A stretch of 64,000 bases of DNA from the NCBI GenBank assembly GCA_025989215.1, contig JAPDNP010000001.1, positions 1,054,001-1,118,000 of the forward strand. The letters run 5' to 3'. The notes beneath the pieces are model-generated. The model searched no databases and was not told the DNA's origin. It was given only the letters and a program-made list of their open reading frames with translations. Of this stretch, positions 10,421 to 20,133 are shown piece by piece. Origin of the DNA: Neisseriaceae bacterium JH1-16. GTDB taxonomy: Bacteria > Pseudomonadota > Gammaproteobacteria > Burkholderiales > Chromobacteriaceae. Position 1 is the stretch's first letter; every line of letters starts with the position of its first letter. The position numbers were made by a program, and so were the translations under genes.

Positions 10421-12043
10421 ATGCTAAGCAATCTCAACGTCGGTACACGTCTTAGCATTCTGTTGGGTGGGTTGATGGTGCTGATGCTGATCATCGTGGG
10501 TGCCAGCATCTCCGGCATGTCCGCTATGCAGAGCAAGGTGGACATCGTCATCGACAACCGTCTTCCTCAGATTCAACGGCTTCAACAAGGTCAGGCCGCC
10601 ATCGGGGATATTCGTGTTGCCTTGCGGGATCTTGTGCTCGCTTCGACCTCAGAGGGTAGAGACCGTGCGAAGCAGACTATTCTGACGGCTCGGTCCGTGA
10701 TCAGCGATAGCTGGGGCAAGCTGAAGCCGACACTGGTAGACCCTCAAGCGGTTGCTCTTTTTGACCAAGTCCTCGAACACCGCAAGGCCTACATTGCAGT
10801 CCAAGACAAGATCATTGACCTCAGCGAAGCCGGGAAGACCAGCGAGGCCCAAGTGGCGTTGATTGAAACGGCCAAGGTTGCCGAGAACTACCAGGAGCTG
10901 GTCAAGCGTTTGTCGATGCGCCAGACTGAGTTGGCGCAACAATCAGGACAAGAAGCCCATGCCACATCTAGCGCAGCCCGTACCGCCTTGCTCATCAGTA
11001 GTGTCATTGGCCTGCTCCTGGCGCTGGTGCTGGGACGCCTCATCGCGAAGAGCATTACCGTTCCGCTGAGCCAAGCTGTTGATGCCGCTAATCAACTTGC
11101 GCAGGGTAACTTGGCGGTTCACCTTAAGACCGATGCGCGGGATGAGCCTGGCCGGCTGTTGGCGGCACTGGACCAAATGGCGGGCAAACTGTCTCAAGTC
11201 ATCGGAGAGGTCATCGCCACCACCAACGTCGTCACCGACTCGGCCGCCCACTTGTCGACGGCCGCGAAACAAGTCGCGATCGCGACGGAGGCGCAAGCCA
11301 ATGCCACCACTTCGTCGTCTGCAGCAGTCGAACAACTGTCAGTGAGCATTGACCGCGTGTCGGTCTCCGCCCAAGAGGTCAACACCAAGGTGTCGGAGGC
11401 CGGCAATCTGGCGACGACGAGTGTCAGCCATGTGAACTCGGCAACCCATCAGGCCAAGACGGTAGCTGAGTCGATCGACAAGTCGGCGGGCGAAATTGGG
11501 CAGTTGTCCCTGTCCGTGTTGCAAATTGGCAGTCTGGCAACGGTAATCAAAGACATCGCCGATCAGACTAATTTGTTGGCGTTGAATGCCGCCATCGAGG
11601 CGGCCAGAGCGGGCGAGCAGGGACGAGGGTTTGCTGTCGTGGCCGATGAAGTCCGCAAGCTTGCAGAGAAGACCACCGGTTCGGTTCAGGAAATCGATGG
11701 CATGATCCGATTCATTCAGGACGGCACCGCTCAGGCGGCCACGGGCATGCAGCACAACACCACGGTCGTCAATGAGGTGGTGTCGATATCGGAAGATACC
11801 CGTACCTCCATCCAGGCAGTTCAGACCGCCTCTGTACAAGTTTCTCAACTGATCAGCGAAATTGCCAATGCCCTTGAGGAGCAGAAAGCGGCATCCGTGA
11901 GCTTGGCTCAGAATGTCGAGGCGATTGCTCAGATGTCGGAAGAGAACACCGCCGCCGTCAATTCGGTCGCGGAGACTTCGCAGAACCTGGCGGACAGTGC
12001 GCAGCATCTTGAAGCATCCATTCGCTTCTTCCGCCTGGGGTAA
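10421..12043 (+). CDS. Methyl-accepting chemotaxis protein
   Basis: A 540-residue transmembrane chemoreceptor. TM1 is about residues 12-32, followed by a four-helix-bundle-like periplasmic sensor of about 150 residues. TM2 is about 187-208, then HAMP, then the coiled-coil signalling domain whose conserved tip contains [20 protein letters not shown]. It ends in RFFRLG with no C-terminal CheR-docking pentapeptide. The ATG at 10421 with CGGAG upstream is preferred over an in-frame ATG at 10364. The FNR-like box upstream suggests a role in energy or oxygen taxis, which is inference. Confidence 0.92.
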   Translation: MLSNLNVGTRLSILLGGLMVLMLIIVGASISGMSAMQSKVDIVIDNRLPQIQRLQQGQAAIGDIRVALRDLVLASTSEGRDRAKQTILTARSVISDSWGKLKPTLVDPQAVALFDQVLEHRKAYIAVQDKIIDLSEAGKTSEAQVALIETAKVAENYQELVKRLSMRQTELAQQSGQEAHATSSAARTALLISSVIGLLLALVLGRLIAKSITVPLSQAVDAANQLAQGNLAVHLKTDARDEPGRLLAALDQMAGKLSQVIGEVIATTNVVTDSAAHLSTAAKQVAIATEAQANATTSSSAAVEQLSVSIDRVSVSAQEVNTKVSEAGNLATTSVSHVNSATHQAKTVAESIDKSAGEIGQLSLSVLQIGSLATVIKDIADQTNLLALNAAIEAARAGEQGRGFAVVADEVRKLAEKTTGSVQEIDGMIRFIQDGTAQAATGMQHNTTVVNEVVSISEDTRTSIQAVQTASVQVSQLISEIANALEEQKAASVSLAQNVEAIAQMSEENTAAVNSVAETSQNLADSAQHLEASIRFFRLG

Positions 12044-12060
12044 TCCATTTATCTCAGCGG

Positions 12061-12192
12061 CTACGACAACTGCGCGTCATCGTCATGTCTCGTAAAGAAA
12101 CAGCGGGTTAGCAGTTGTCGTCTCACGACCGGATCAGCGACCACGGGCAGCACCAATGCCAAGCCGAATAGGGAAACCAGTAACGTCACCAT
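12061..12192 (-). CDS. Possible small single-pass membrane protein
   Basis: A 43-codon frame: Met, a hydrophobic stretch (TLLVSLFGLALVLPVVA), then RRQLLTRCFF and an acidic end. GGGGAAAG lies just before the ATG. Plausible as a small membrane protein but unsupported by any family. Confidence 0.3.
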   Translation of the reverse strand: MVTLLVSLFGLALVLPVVADPVVRRQLLTRCFFTRHDDDAQLS

Positions 12193-12431
12193 CTTCTTTC
12201 CCCGGACAGGATGAGCGATCACATTGAGTATATGCACGAAGCTCCATCCATTCCATATGACATGCGATGAAGGTTGTTAGGAAGTGTTTCGGGTAACTGA
12301 TCGTCTGCCTTCAGCCATCAGTGTCGGTTTCCCCGCAGCAGTGTGGAGTGAAGGGCATCTGGTCTAGTAGAGGTTTGTTTATAGTAATGGCATATTCCGG
12401 GCGATCATCAATGGCTACCTTGTGCCTTCCT

Positions 12432-12719
12432 ATGAAACCTATCACCGCCGTCTTGCTCGCCACCTTGGCCCTGCAACCAGTTTTTGCCAAAGTACCTCTC
12501 AAGCACGATGCCTACACCCAGAGCGATGAAGCCGATCTGGTTGAACACGGAACCTATGCCAACAAGGACGGCCGGACAGTGCACAGCCCAGCCCATACCC
12601 GGAGTGGAAAAGCGCCGAAAGGCGCTACTGCCAAATGTCGTGATGGCTCGTACAGTTTCAGTCAGCACCGCCGCGGTACCTGTTCGCGGCATGGTGGCGT
12701 TGCCAACTGGCTGAGCTAG
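12432..12719 (+). CDS. DUF3761-domain secreted protein
   Basis: A 95-residue protein with an N-terminal signal peptide (MKPITAVLLATLALQPVFA). It is followed by a small domain with YANKDGRTVHSPAHT, ATAKCRDGSYSFSQHRRGTC and HGGVANWL, matching DUF3761 as I recall it. Two conserved Cys could form a disulfide in the periplasm. The start at 12432 gives the cleanest signal peptide. ATGs further upstream (12411, 12321) have no better ribosome site. Function unknown. Confidence 0.7.
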   Translation: MKPITAVLLATLALQPVFAKVPLKHDAYTQSDEADLVEHGTYANKDGRTVHSPAHTRSGKAPKGATAKCRDGSYSFSQHRRGTCSRHGGVANWLS

Positions 12720-12953
12720 CGATGACCTGTGATCCGATGCTTGGTGAGGAGCAGTACCACAGCGTCAGATCTAATTGCGCTGTGCTGATCAGGTCGATTC
12801 AGCATGAACTAAACGTTGGTCAAAAAAGCACATCAAGCAGCGTGCTGAACAGCTAAGTAGTCGCATTTCGCGAACTGAATCGCCAAGTTCTCTGACAACT
12901 ATTTAGTTCAACCAGCTTGCGACGCCGCAATGACATGAAAAGGTCCCCTCTTA

Positions 12954-13644
12954 GAGCCTGTTCACGATCTTTATTTGCTCAAGAGTGGCTGCCAATGGCG
13001 CATGTCGCCGAGCGACCTCCCCAAGTGGCGCACTGCGCATGCCTACTTCAGCCGGTGGAGCGAGCCTGACCGGAAGGGGAAGCGTCTTGGAGCAGGCCCT
13101 CAAAAATCAGGTTGGCGTGGCCCGCATCAGACAGGGGCGCAACTGCTCGACACGCTTTTTGATCGTCGACAAGAGCGTGAAAAACACGGATAGCGCTGGC
13201 GCAAAGAGCTATGACGCCGGCAAGAAGGAGTAAGGAGTCAGGCATCAAGCGCCATCTTGCCGTCGATACGCAGGGCTTGCCTCATGCGATCGCGGTGACC
13301 ACGGTCGGCATGACGGATCGCAAGGGCGCGCTGCTGGCGCTGGGGCGCTGTTCGACCGGCTTGGGAGGGGGCCGAGCATCCTGGCTGACGGCGGTTATGT
13401 GGGTAAGCCGTTTGTTTGCCCAAGGCGTGGAAACCCTGCTGGGTGCGAAGGCATAAATAGCCAAGCGCAGTGAACTGCACCGCTTCGCGGTGATGCCGCA
13501 ACGTTGGGTAGTGGAACGTTTGTTTGCCTGGCTGGAGAAATGCCGGCGCCTGTGGAAGAACTGCGAGCGCCAGCTCAATACCAGCTTGCAGTTCATCCAC
13601 TTGGCTTTCCTCGTCCTGCTACTCAAAAGATCGTGAACAGGCTC
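12954..13644 (+). mobile_element. Decayed IS5-family element with intact ends
   Basis: Perfect 19-bp terminal inverted repeats lie at 12954-12972 and 13626-13644 (GAGCCTGTTCACGATCTTT and its complement), flanked by TTA duplications. The transposase is split over several frames: GCQWRMSPSDLPKWRT, then GHDGRHDGSQGR-like and ADGGYVGKPFAQ-like pieces, then VVERLFAWLEKCRRLWKNCE. At 691 bp it is shorter than a full element, so it has suffered internal deletion. Still mobilisable in trans if a related IS is present. Confidence 0.85.
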
Positions 13645-14007
13645 TTAGAGGTCTTCCTTCCATGGCTGTGATGCCCTCGTGTTGCCCTGGATCGGGTCAG
13701 ACACCGGTAGGCTGGGGTCGAGTCCGTCGGCTTTAGCCCGGGCCCACTCAATCCAGGCCGTCAACTCGGGCAAGCGGCCATCATGTTTGGAGCGTGCTTC
13801 GACTGCTGTGATGTGGCTGCGAATCTTGTTGACCGCTTCCCTAGCATTAGCATTGGTTTGAAGTTGCTTGAGGCGCTCCACTTCTTCCCGAAACAGGTAT
13901 TGCCATCGGTAGTATTGTTGCTGTGCGGTCTGATAGGCCGCCCCACGCTGTTCTTCCTTTTCACGGTACGCCGCGGATCGCGGCTGGCATCGTCCATAGC
14001 TCTTCAA
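13645..14007 (-). pseudogene. Unknown gene fragment, 3' part
   Basis: A 120-residue open frame rich in charged helices (REEVERLKQLQTNANAREAV, then VEARSKHDGRLPELTAWIEW). The stop codon overlaps the TTA duplication of the IS5 element. Upstream (14008-14090) protein-like segments continue in other frames, e.g. EWVEHIALVLG, suggesting loss of the N-terminal part by frameshift. Family not recognised. Confidence 0.4.
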
Positions 14008-14119
14008 GCACTTTGGGCAGACGAGACTTCAGGGTGGATTGCCCCAAGAACCAGGGCGATGTGCTCTACCCATTCGGTTACTCCCCTGAATGGAATAGCC
14101 TTAATTACCCACGTCTTGT

Positions 14120-14133
14120 TTAATTTGGATCAA
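14120..14133. promoter_or_regulatory. FNR/ANR-like box upstream of the cytochrome cluster
   Basis: TTAATTTGGATCAA matches TTGAT-N4-ATCAA with one mismatch, about 90-103 bp before the porin ATG at 14223. It could drive the porin-cytochrome c4 pair anaerobically. Confidence 0.5.
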
Positions 14134-14222
14134 ATTGTCTGCATCAATATCTCTACAGGCGCATGGCATGTTTCCTCTATAACACTGATGTGTACTCGAT
14201 TCATCTGACCTGGGGGCGTGCT

Positions 14223-15548
14223 ATGCGTAGTTGCATCGTTCGATGGATTGTGGGGGTGTTTGGCGCGTGCGGATTTCTCTTCCCAGATGTGGCGCAGGCC
14301 TTGCCCAGCTATGCTCGCCAGACCGGCGAGGCCTGTATTGCCTGCCATGTCAGCTTTCCAGAACTGACGCCTTACGGCCGACTGTTCAAGTTGTCCGGTT
14401 ATACCCTGGGAACGACCAAGCTGTTTCCCATCGCAGCGATGGCGGTAGGGTCCGCCACCCAGGTCAACAACACTCAGGGTAACGGCGCGGCCTTCCCGCG
14501 CAACGGCGACCCGGTACTGGAGGGCGGTAGCCTGTTCGTGGCCGGTAAGCTATCGGATCATGTCGGGGTGTTTTCACAGTGGACGTACAACAACCTCTTT
14601 GACAAGCCCCAGCCCGACGGGAGCACCCAGTTCGTCGGCCACACCTCTGTCGACAACAACGATATCCGGCTGGTCGACCATATCGCCAAGGCCGATCTGG
14701 ACCTGATCTACGGCCTGACCCTCAACAACAACCCGACTGTGCAGGACGTGTGGAACTCGACGCCTGCCTTCGGCTTTCCGTTTCAGACCTCGCGTCTCGC
14801 CGGGATCTGGGGGATTGCTGCACCGGCCACGCTGATCGAGGGCGGGCTGGCACAGCAGGTGGCCGGGCTGAGTGCCTACGCCTTCCTGAACAAGCATTGG
14901 TATTTCGAGTTGGGCGGTTATCGCAATGCCGACGGCGCATTCTCTGTCTTCAGCGAAGGGGTGGATATCGGCACCCGGCTCAAAGGGGCCAATCCCTACT
15001 GGCGCTTCGCCTACAACCATGAATGGGGGGCGCAGTCTTTGTCGGTCGGCACGTTCGGCATGGCGGCCAGGGTCAATATCGACCCCACCGACGGCAATTC
15101 GCCCACCGACAGCTACCACGACTTCGGTTTAGACATGCAGTATCAGTACTTGTCGGAGCCGCATTCGGCCACGGCTCAGGTATCACTGATCCATGAGCTG
15201 ACCGATTGGGACGTGTCGCATATCGGCGTCGACCGCCAGAATCCGAGCAGTACACTCGACTCTTTTCATCTAAAAGGCTCGTACTGGTACGAGCGCACCT
15301 ACGGCCTGACACTCAGCTATTTCTCTCAGCGCGGTTCGGACGACAGCGTGGCCTACCCGGTGACCAACAGCCCGAATACCAGTGGCTATATCACCGAGCT
15401 CAACTACATGATCCGGCCCTATTGGCGTCTGGCGCTGCAGTACACCGGCTTCTTCAAGTATCTGGGTGCGACCACCAACTTTGACGGTAATGGCCGAAAT
15501 GCCCGGGACAACAATACGACCTACCTCTACACCTGGGTCGCTTTCTGA
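14223..15548 (+). CDS. Outer-membrane porin with one haem-c motif
   Basis: A 441-residue exported protein: signal peptide to about residue 25 (VAQA-LPSYA), a single CIACH haem-attachment motif at about residues 38-42, then about 390 residues of alternating polar/aromatic strands typical of a beta-barrel. It ends in an aromatic residue (YTWVAF), as outer-membrane proteins do. Proteins of this layout are usually named cytochrome c but look like haem-tagged porins. The dihaem cytochrome follows after 16 bp. A role in passing electrons at or across the outer membrane is inference. Confidence 0.75.
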   Translation: MRSCIVRWIVGVFGACGFLFPDVAQALPSYARQTGEACIACHVSFPELTPYGRLFKLSGYTLGTTKLFPIAAMAVGSATQVNNTQGNGAAFPRNGDPVLEGGSLFVAGKLSDHVGVFSQWTYNNLFDKPQPDGSTQFVGHTSVDNNDIRLVDHIAKADLDLIYGLTLNNNPTVQDVWNSTPAFGFPFQTSRLAGIWGIAAPATLIEGGLAQQVAGLSAYAFLNKHWYFELGGYRNADGAFSVFSEGVDIGTRLKGANPYWRFAYNHEWGAQSLSVGTFGMAARVNIDPTDGNSPTDSYHDFGLDMQYQYLSEPHSATAQVSLIHELTDWDVSHIGVDRQNPSSTLDSFHLKGSYWYERTYGLTLSYFSQRGSDDSVAYPVTNSPNTSGYITELNYMIRPYWRLALQYTGFFKYLGATTNFDGNGRNARDNNTTYLYTWVAF

Positions 15549-15564
15549 ATGGGAAGGAGTCGTC

Positions 15565-16167
15565 ATGCGTATCGTTCGGTCATGGATGGCGCTTGCCTTG
15601 GGCCTGTCGGTCACGCAGGCTCATGCGGCCAACAGCCCCGAAGATCTGGCACTGCAATGGTGTGCGAATTGCCACGGTGTCGATGGCAACAGTATTTCTC
15701 CGTTGTTCCCGCGCTTGGCCGGCCAACAAACTACCTATTTGGTGCAGCAATTGCAGGCATTCCGGGCCAGAAATCGCAGCGACCAAGCCGCACACGACTA
15801 TATGTGGGGCGTCGCCGGCACTCTGGACGATGCGGCGATCAAGGGTGTCGCCGCCTATTTCTCTGCACAAAGGCCGTTGCCCAACCCCGCGGCGGTCGAC
15901 AGCGCCGAGGTGAGCGCAGGTCGGCTGCTCTATCTGAATGGCTCACCAGCCACCAGCACACCGGCCTGTGCGGTCTGCCACGGCAGCAAGGCAGAGGGCA
16001 ACGAGAATGCTCCTCGGCTGGCGGGACAGCATGCTGCCTACGTCATCAAGCAACTGCATGTGTTTCAGACCAGCCAGCGGCCTTCGGCTATGGCGATGCA
16101 AGGCATCGTCAAGACGCTCAGCGAGGCCGATATTCATGCTTTGGCTGCCTATCTTCAGACTAGGTAG
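15565..16167 (+). CDS. Dihaem cytochrome c4-type protein
   Basis: A 200-residue periplasmic dihaem cytochrome. The signal peptide ends at about residue 22 (QAHA-ANS). Two similar class-I cytochrome domains carry CANCH (about 32) and CAVCH (about 134), each followed by a PRLAGQ motif and a distal Met. Start ATG with GGAAGGAG. Transcribed with the haem-porin upstream. It probably shuttles electrons in the periplasm to that porin or to a terminal oxidase or reductase. Confidence 0.88.
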   Translation: MRIVRSWMALALGLSVTQAHAANSPEDLALQWCANCHGVDGNSISPLFPRLAGQQTTYLVQQLQAFRARNRSDQAAHDYMWGVAGTLDDAAIKGVAAYFSAQRPLPNPAAVDSAEVSAGRLLYLNGSPATSTPACAVCHGSKAEGNENAPRLAGQHAAYVIKQLHVFQTSQRPSAMAMQGIVKTLSEADIHALAAYLQTR

Positions 16168-16451
16168 CGCACCGTCGCACGAGGAGTGAATCATTCCTAA
16201 CTTGCTAGATGCTTCGGAGGCTGTTTCGCATCTGGAAGCAATCACCGTTCGTTCAAGAGCGGAGTGACTGCTTTGTCCGATGGACTGCGACTTGGAGGCT
16301 ATCTCATAGCCTTCGATCGACACATGGTGTGAGGGTCAAAAGTGTCTAGAGAAGCCGGGCGATTCACGCCTTTTCTGATGTCTCAGCCTTTAAGCCTGCA
16401 TTAAGACTGGCCTTCTATCCTGAGTCTGGATCAACCCCTCAGGAGACCCCG

Positions 16452-16841
16452 ATGAGTTCGCTCGCCCAAGGCCGTACCAGCAAGATCAACACCTTCGTCG
16501 CCACTGTCATGCTGGCCCTACTCAGTGCTGCACCGATGGCGCAGGCCGGTCCAGTCAAGAGCCTGATGAAAAACATGAAGCAAGAGATGCAAAACGCGCT
16601 GAATAGTAACAGCATGCCGGAGTTCAGCCAGCACTTCGCACGGCTGAAGAGCGACGCTCAGCAAGCCAGTAAACAGTCGTACCGCAGCGACCAGGCCACT
16701 TACAACGAGGGCATGGCGCAACTGGAGAAGGAACTGGCCGTGGTCGAGCAGAATATCCAGGCCAACAACCTGCAAGGCGCCAAGGACTCGTTGAAGAGCA
16801 TCAACAAGACCAAGAAGCACTATCACGACCTGCTGGGTTGA
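16452..16841 (+). CDS. Cytochrome b562-like periplasmic protein
   Basis: A 129-residue protein with a long signal peptide (cut after PMAQA) and a four-helix bundle resembling soluble cytochrome b562. Candidate axial ligands are a Met in the first helix (LMKNMKQEM) and the His of KKHYHDLLG at the end, matching the Met/His pair of that family. Good ribosome site (AGGAG). It precedes the cytochrome b561 gene, the usual pairing. Confidence 0.75.
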   Translation: MSSLAQGRTSKINTFVATVMLALLSAAPMAQAGPVKSLMKNMKQEMQNALNSNSMPEFSQHFARLKSDAQQASKQSYRSDQATYNEGMAQLEKELAVVEQNIQANNLQGAKDSLKSINKTKKHYHDLLG

Positions 16842-16870
16842 CACCGCACCGCCAGACAAAGGACGACACT

Positions 16871-17413
16871 ATGAACCCCGCGAAACAGTACCCCTTGTCG
16901 GTGAGCCTGATTCACTGGCTCGTTGCCATCGCGATCGTCGGCAACCTGGCCATCGGTTGGATGCTTGACGACAGTATGGAGCTGATGGCCCTGCACAAGT
17001 CGATTGGCGCCCTGATCCTAGCCTTGGCGACTGTCCGACTCGTCAACCTGCTGGCGCGGCGAAAGTCGCTGCCGCCGTCACTGAATGCTAAAGGGTCGCT
17101 GAGCCACATCGCCGAAAAAACGGTACACGGGCTGCTGTATCTGGGCATGATCGCCATCCCCGTTCTGGGTTGGCTGAAGACCAATGCGGCAGGCCACGAT
17201 GTCAACGTTTTCGGGCTATTCGCCATCCCGGCCGTCATCGAAAAGAACCGACCGCTCGCCCACTTGCTTGGCAACCTGCACGCCACGTTCGCGCTGGCGT
17301 TTGCCGGGGTACTGGGGCTGCATGTGCTGGGTGCCCTTGCCCACTGCCGCAACAAGTCCAAAAGCATTTTCCTGCGCATCCTGCCCATCCGGACGCGCCG
17401 CAGCCTGTCCTGA
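16871..17413 (+). CDS. Cytochrome b561 family protein
   Basis: A 180-residue inner-membrane di-haem b protein with four hydrophobic helices and conserved His in SLIHWLVAIA, ALHKSIGALIL, VHGLLYLGM and LHATFALAFAG/LHVLGAL. It starts 29 bp after the b562-like gene with AAAGGA upstream, and a perfect hairpin follows. It likely moves electrons between the quinone pool and periplasmic cytochromes. YodB/CybB-type membership is by pattern. Confidence 0.88.
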   Translation: MNPAKQYPLSVSLIHWLVAIAIVGNLAIGWMLDDSMELMALHKSIGALILALATVRLVNLLARRKSLPPSLNAKGSLSHIAEKTVHGLLYLGMIAIPVLGWLKTNAAGHDVNVFGLFAIPAVIEKNRPLAHLLGNLHATFALAFAGVLGLHVLGALAHCRNKSKSIFLRILPIRTRRSLS

Positions 17414-17425
17414 TCGTTTCCCCAT

Positions 17426-17459
17426 ACACAAGCGCTCTGCTCAGGCAGAGCGCTTGTGT
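17426..17459 (+). terminator. Hairpin after cytochrome b561
   Basis: A perfect 15-bp stem (17426-17440 with 17445-17459) and a TCAG loop. No U-tract follows on either strand, so it may terminate weakly or protect the transcript. Confidence 0.6.
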
Positions 17460-17654
17460 GCCCCGGGGTTCCTCCAGTTTGATCGAACGGCCTCAACTGT
17501 AGGCGGCGACCCTTGCCCGCTTGCTTGTCGCGGTAAAAGCAAGCTCCCTCGGCGACGGTGGCTTTCAGCTGCGCCGGATTGCCACAGGCGGCCAGCCGCG
17601 TCTTCGCCGCCGCCCCGGGCGAGAACCTGGATTCGGTGCCGTCCAAGGCGGATC

Positions 17655-17760
17655 TTGCATGACCGATGTGTTTGCCCATTTCAGCGGCAGCCAGATCGAT
17701 GAGGAGGGGGGCTTTCGTGCAGCCAGGCAGACTCGCCTGACAGCGAAGCGACTGGGATGA
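17655..17760 (+). pseudogene. ABC transporter ATPase, C-terminal remnant
   Basis: About 34 codons (MTDVFAHFSGSQIDEEGGF, then RAARQTRLTAKRLG) match the C-terminal end of drug-type (DrrA-like) ABC ATPases, whose tails read LDDVFLHxTG. Its TGA overlaps the permease ATG (ATGA), the usual coupled arrangement. Walker motifs are absent: the DNA upstream (17461-17655) is unrelated, so the nucleotide-binding subunit has been deleted. Confidence 0.6.
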
Positions 17761-18536
17761 GTGTGCTGTTGGAGTTTTTCGTCAAGAGCCTGGCTATTGC
17801 GCAAATGGAGCTCAAGAAGCTGTTTCGCGATCCAATGGAACTGTTCTCACGAGCGGTGCAACCGGCTTTGTGGTTGGTCGTGTTCGGCCAAGTGTTCAGC
17901 CAGGTGCGTGGCATTCCGATCGGCCATGTCAGCTATCTGGCTTTCATGACTCCGGGCATCCTCGCGCAGAGTGTGCTGTTCGCTGCGATCTACTATGGCA
18001 TTGCCGTGATCTGGGAGCGCGATCTGGGGGTGATCCACAAACTGCTGGTGAGCCCCAGTCCCAGAGGAGCACTGGTTTTTGATAAAGCAATTTCGGCAGG
18101 ATTCCGCGGTCTGGTGCAGGCAGCGATTATCTACCTGATCGTTTATGCAATACATATTCCGATTCGTTCCGATCCGATCGCCGTGCTGGGCGTGCTTGCC
18201 TGTGTCGTGCTTGGCTCGGCGACCTTTGCGACCTTTTCCTTGATCATCGCCTGCATCGTAAAGACACGCGAGCGCTTTATGGGCATTGGTCAGGTCCTGA
18301 CTATGCCGCTGTTTTTCGCCAGTAATGCCATCTATCCGCTGTCGCTGATGCCAAGCTGGCTGCGCGCAGTGGCAAGCGTGAATCCGCTGACTTACCTAGT
18401 CGATGCGCTGCGGACATTGATGATTCAAGGCGGGCAAGCGGCACACAGTGTAATGACGAATTTCTCGGTGCTAGCGGTAGTGTTTGTTGCGTTCGTCATC
18501 ATTGCCGCTAGGCTGTATCCGACCTTGATTGAATAG
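17757..18536 (+). CDS. ABC-2 type transporter permease
   Basis: A 259-residue inner-membrane permease of the ABC-2/DrrB type with six predicted helices and the conserved segment TPGILAQSVLFAAIYYG plus SVNPLTYLVDALR near the end. Intact in itself, but its partner ATPase survives only as a 3' fragment, so the exporter cannot work unless an ATPase is supplied elsewhere. Substrate unknown. Confidence 0.88.
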   Translation: MSVLLEFFVKSLAIAQMELKKLFRDPMELFSRAVQPALWLVVFGQVFSQVRGIPIGHVSYLAFMTPGILAQSVLFAAIYYGIAVIWERDLGVIHKLLVSPSPRGALVFDKAISAGFRGLVQAAIIYLIVYAIHIPIRSDPIAVLGVLACVVLGSATFATFSLIIACIVKTRERFMGIGQVLTMPLFFASNAIYPLSLMPSWLRAVASVNPLTYLVDALRTLMIQGGQAAHSVMTNFSVLAVVFVAFVIIAARLYPTLIE

Positions 18537-18802
18537 TTCGTAGCGGAGTAGGGTGAAAATCCGAAGGCTGACGCCATCAGTAGCCCTCCACTTAGAACTC
18601 CCCCTCTACACCATGGGTTAAGAGCAATCAACATGGCGATCACGCTGCTGAGGGCGTTTGATCGTGCCATCGTGCCGATGTCGGCAAGGCTCTTGGGTTC
18701 GACCAGTTTATATAGGAGGCGGCGAAGCGGCCGTTGGGCAGGTATTGGATGGCGTGGCAGGTGATATAGCGCGTTGGCACGCCGAACAGGCCGCTCGCCG
18801 GT

Positions 18803-19561
18803 TCATCGCGGTGCGGGTTGCTGCGCACCCGGCTCGTCGGTCGGTGGAGCGGTATCGTCTTTAGGGATGTCGATGACCGCGCCGGTCAGTGCATCGAGCC
18901 ACACCAAGTGGTCGTGCACTGCCCGCACACCGCAGATACACTCTGCAGCGACGCGCAATGCAGCCCGCTGTCGTTCATCGGTGATCGTGCCACACAGGTC
19001 GACGACCCCATCCCGCACCTGGATCTTCAGCAGCGCGCACGGTGCCCAATCCGAGCTTTCCAATTCCTTGAGTAGACGCTGGCGGATCTGTTCGTCGGTG
19101 ATGCGATTCGACGCGGGTGAGGCCGGTGTCGCCAGGGTCTGCAGCAAGTTGGCGCGGCTGATGATGCCGACCAATCGGTCGTCCTGCAGCACTGGCACCC
19201 GTTTGATCTGATGCTGTTCCATTAGCTCGACCACACTTTCCAGTGAGGCATCCGGTGCGACCGAGTACACCTTATGGGTCATTACTTCGACGACCTTGCG
19301 GCTGTGGGTGTGTACATACTCTTCCGCCAGCCGACCGGGGCCGAGAATGAAGTCGAGCCAGCGCGGGCGTTGGCGCACGGTTCCGGTTTCGCCTCGGCGC
19401 AGCAGGTCGCGCTCGGTCAGCATGCCGATCACCATACCGTCGGCCTGCTGCACCGGGACGCCACTGATATGGTGATGCAGCATCAGCTGAGCAGCTTGTT
19501 CGACGCTGCTGTCTTCTTGAACGGTAATGACGCATCGTGTCATGACGTCGGCGGCTTTCAT
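18803..19561 (-). CDS. CBS-pair and BON domain protein
   Basis: A 252-residue cytosolic protein. Two CBS motifs (about residues 1-60 and 85-145; e.g. MTRCVITVQEDSSVEQAAQL and KRVPVLQDDRLVGIISRANL) form an adenine-nucleotide-sensing Bateman module. A BON domain (about 155-225) follows. The ATG at 19561 is used because AGGAG lies eight bases upstream. An FNR-like sequence with two mismatches is at 19630-19643. CBS-BON proteins are common in hypoxia and stress islands, and a regulatory role sensing energy charge is likely. Confidence 0.85.
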   Translation of the reverse strand: MKAADVMTRCVITVQEDSSVEQAAQLMLHHHISGVPVQQADGMVIGMLTERDLLRRGETGTVRQRPRWLDFILGPGRLAEEYVHTHSRKVVEVMTHKVYSVAPDASLESVVELMEQHQIKRVPVLQDDRLVGIISRANLLQTLATPASPASNRITDEQIRQRLLKELESSDWAPCALLKIQVRDGVVDLCGTITDERQRAALRVAAECICGVRAVHDHLVWLDALTGAVIDIPKDDTAPPTDEPGAQQPAPR

Positions 19562-19725
19562 GGGCGGTCTCCTGCGCGAACGAACCGTGTTCATGTCTTT
19601 GAAGTATAGGGATCGCAGGCCGTCATCAGTTGTGCTCGATCAAGTCTTGTTCGCCGGGGCCAGGCAGAGAAGGAAACTGGATGAAAAAGCCTAGGTGAGC
19701 TGCTCCTGCCAGTGTGCGAAGAGCG

Positions 19726-20133
19726 CTAGCGCGTGTCGTGCCGGCGGTCGGTTCCGATGCTCAGATAGAGCCCGAGTATCAGCGCCATGCAGGCATATAG
19801 GTAATACAGCGATGCATAGTGCATGCCGCCGAGCAAGAGTATGGGGGCCATAGCAGGTGGGACAAAGAGACAGAGCAGACCCTTGAGCAGGGTCGCCCAG
19901 CCAATCAGCGTGACGATCACTGGTCGCGCGCCACCTGTCCAGACATTGTGGCCGAGGATCATGGCCAGCCCTATGGGGCAGAGGATGATACCAGTCATGA
20001 ACAGCAAGGGCGGGTTGTTCACGAGTGCAGTCATGACCTCTACCGTGGCCTGCTTGTGCGCGAACATCGACAGTGAGAACAGCAGCAGGTAGAGCCCGAT
20101 CAGCCTGCTCAGATACGTGGTGCGTGAGGACAT
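19726..20133 (-). CDS. Small integral membrane protein, unknown
   Basis: A 135-residue protein with four predicted membrane helices (e.g. LIGLYLLLFSLSMFA, LLFMTGIILCPIGLAMILG, LIGWATLLKGLLCLFV, YLYACMALILGLYLSI). Strong ribosome site AGGAG before the ATG. The family name is not known to me. It sits between the CBS-BON gene and a broken alcohol dehydrogenase, all on the minus strand. Confidence 0.7.
   Translation of the reverse strand: MSSRTTYLSRLIGLYLLLFSLSMFAHKQATVEVMTALVNNPPLLFMTGIILCPIGLAMILGHNVWTGGARPVIVTLIGWATLLKGLLCLFVPPAMAPILLLGGMHYASLYYLYACMALILGLYLSIGTDRRHDTR

Noticed and set aside
18640-18828. 62-codon minus-strand ORF upstream of the CBS-BON stop
   Set aside because: No ribosome site and no family pattern, though the stretch GLFGVPTRYITCHAIQYLP looks somewhat protein-like.
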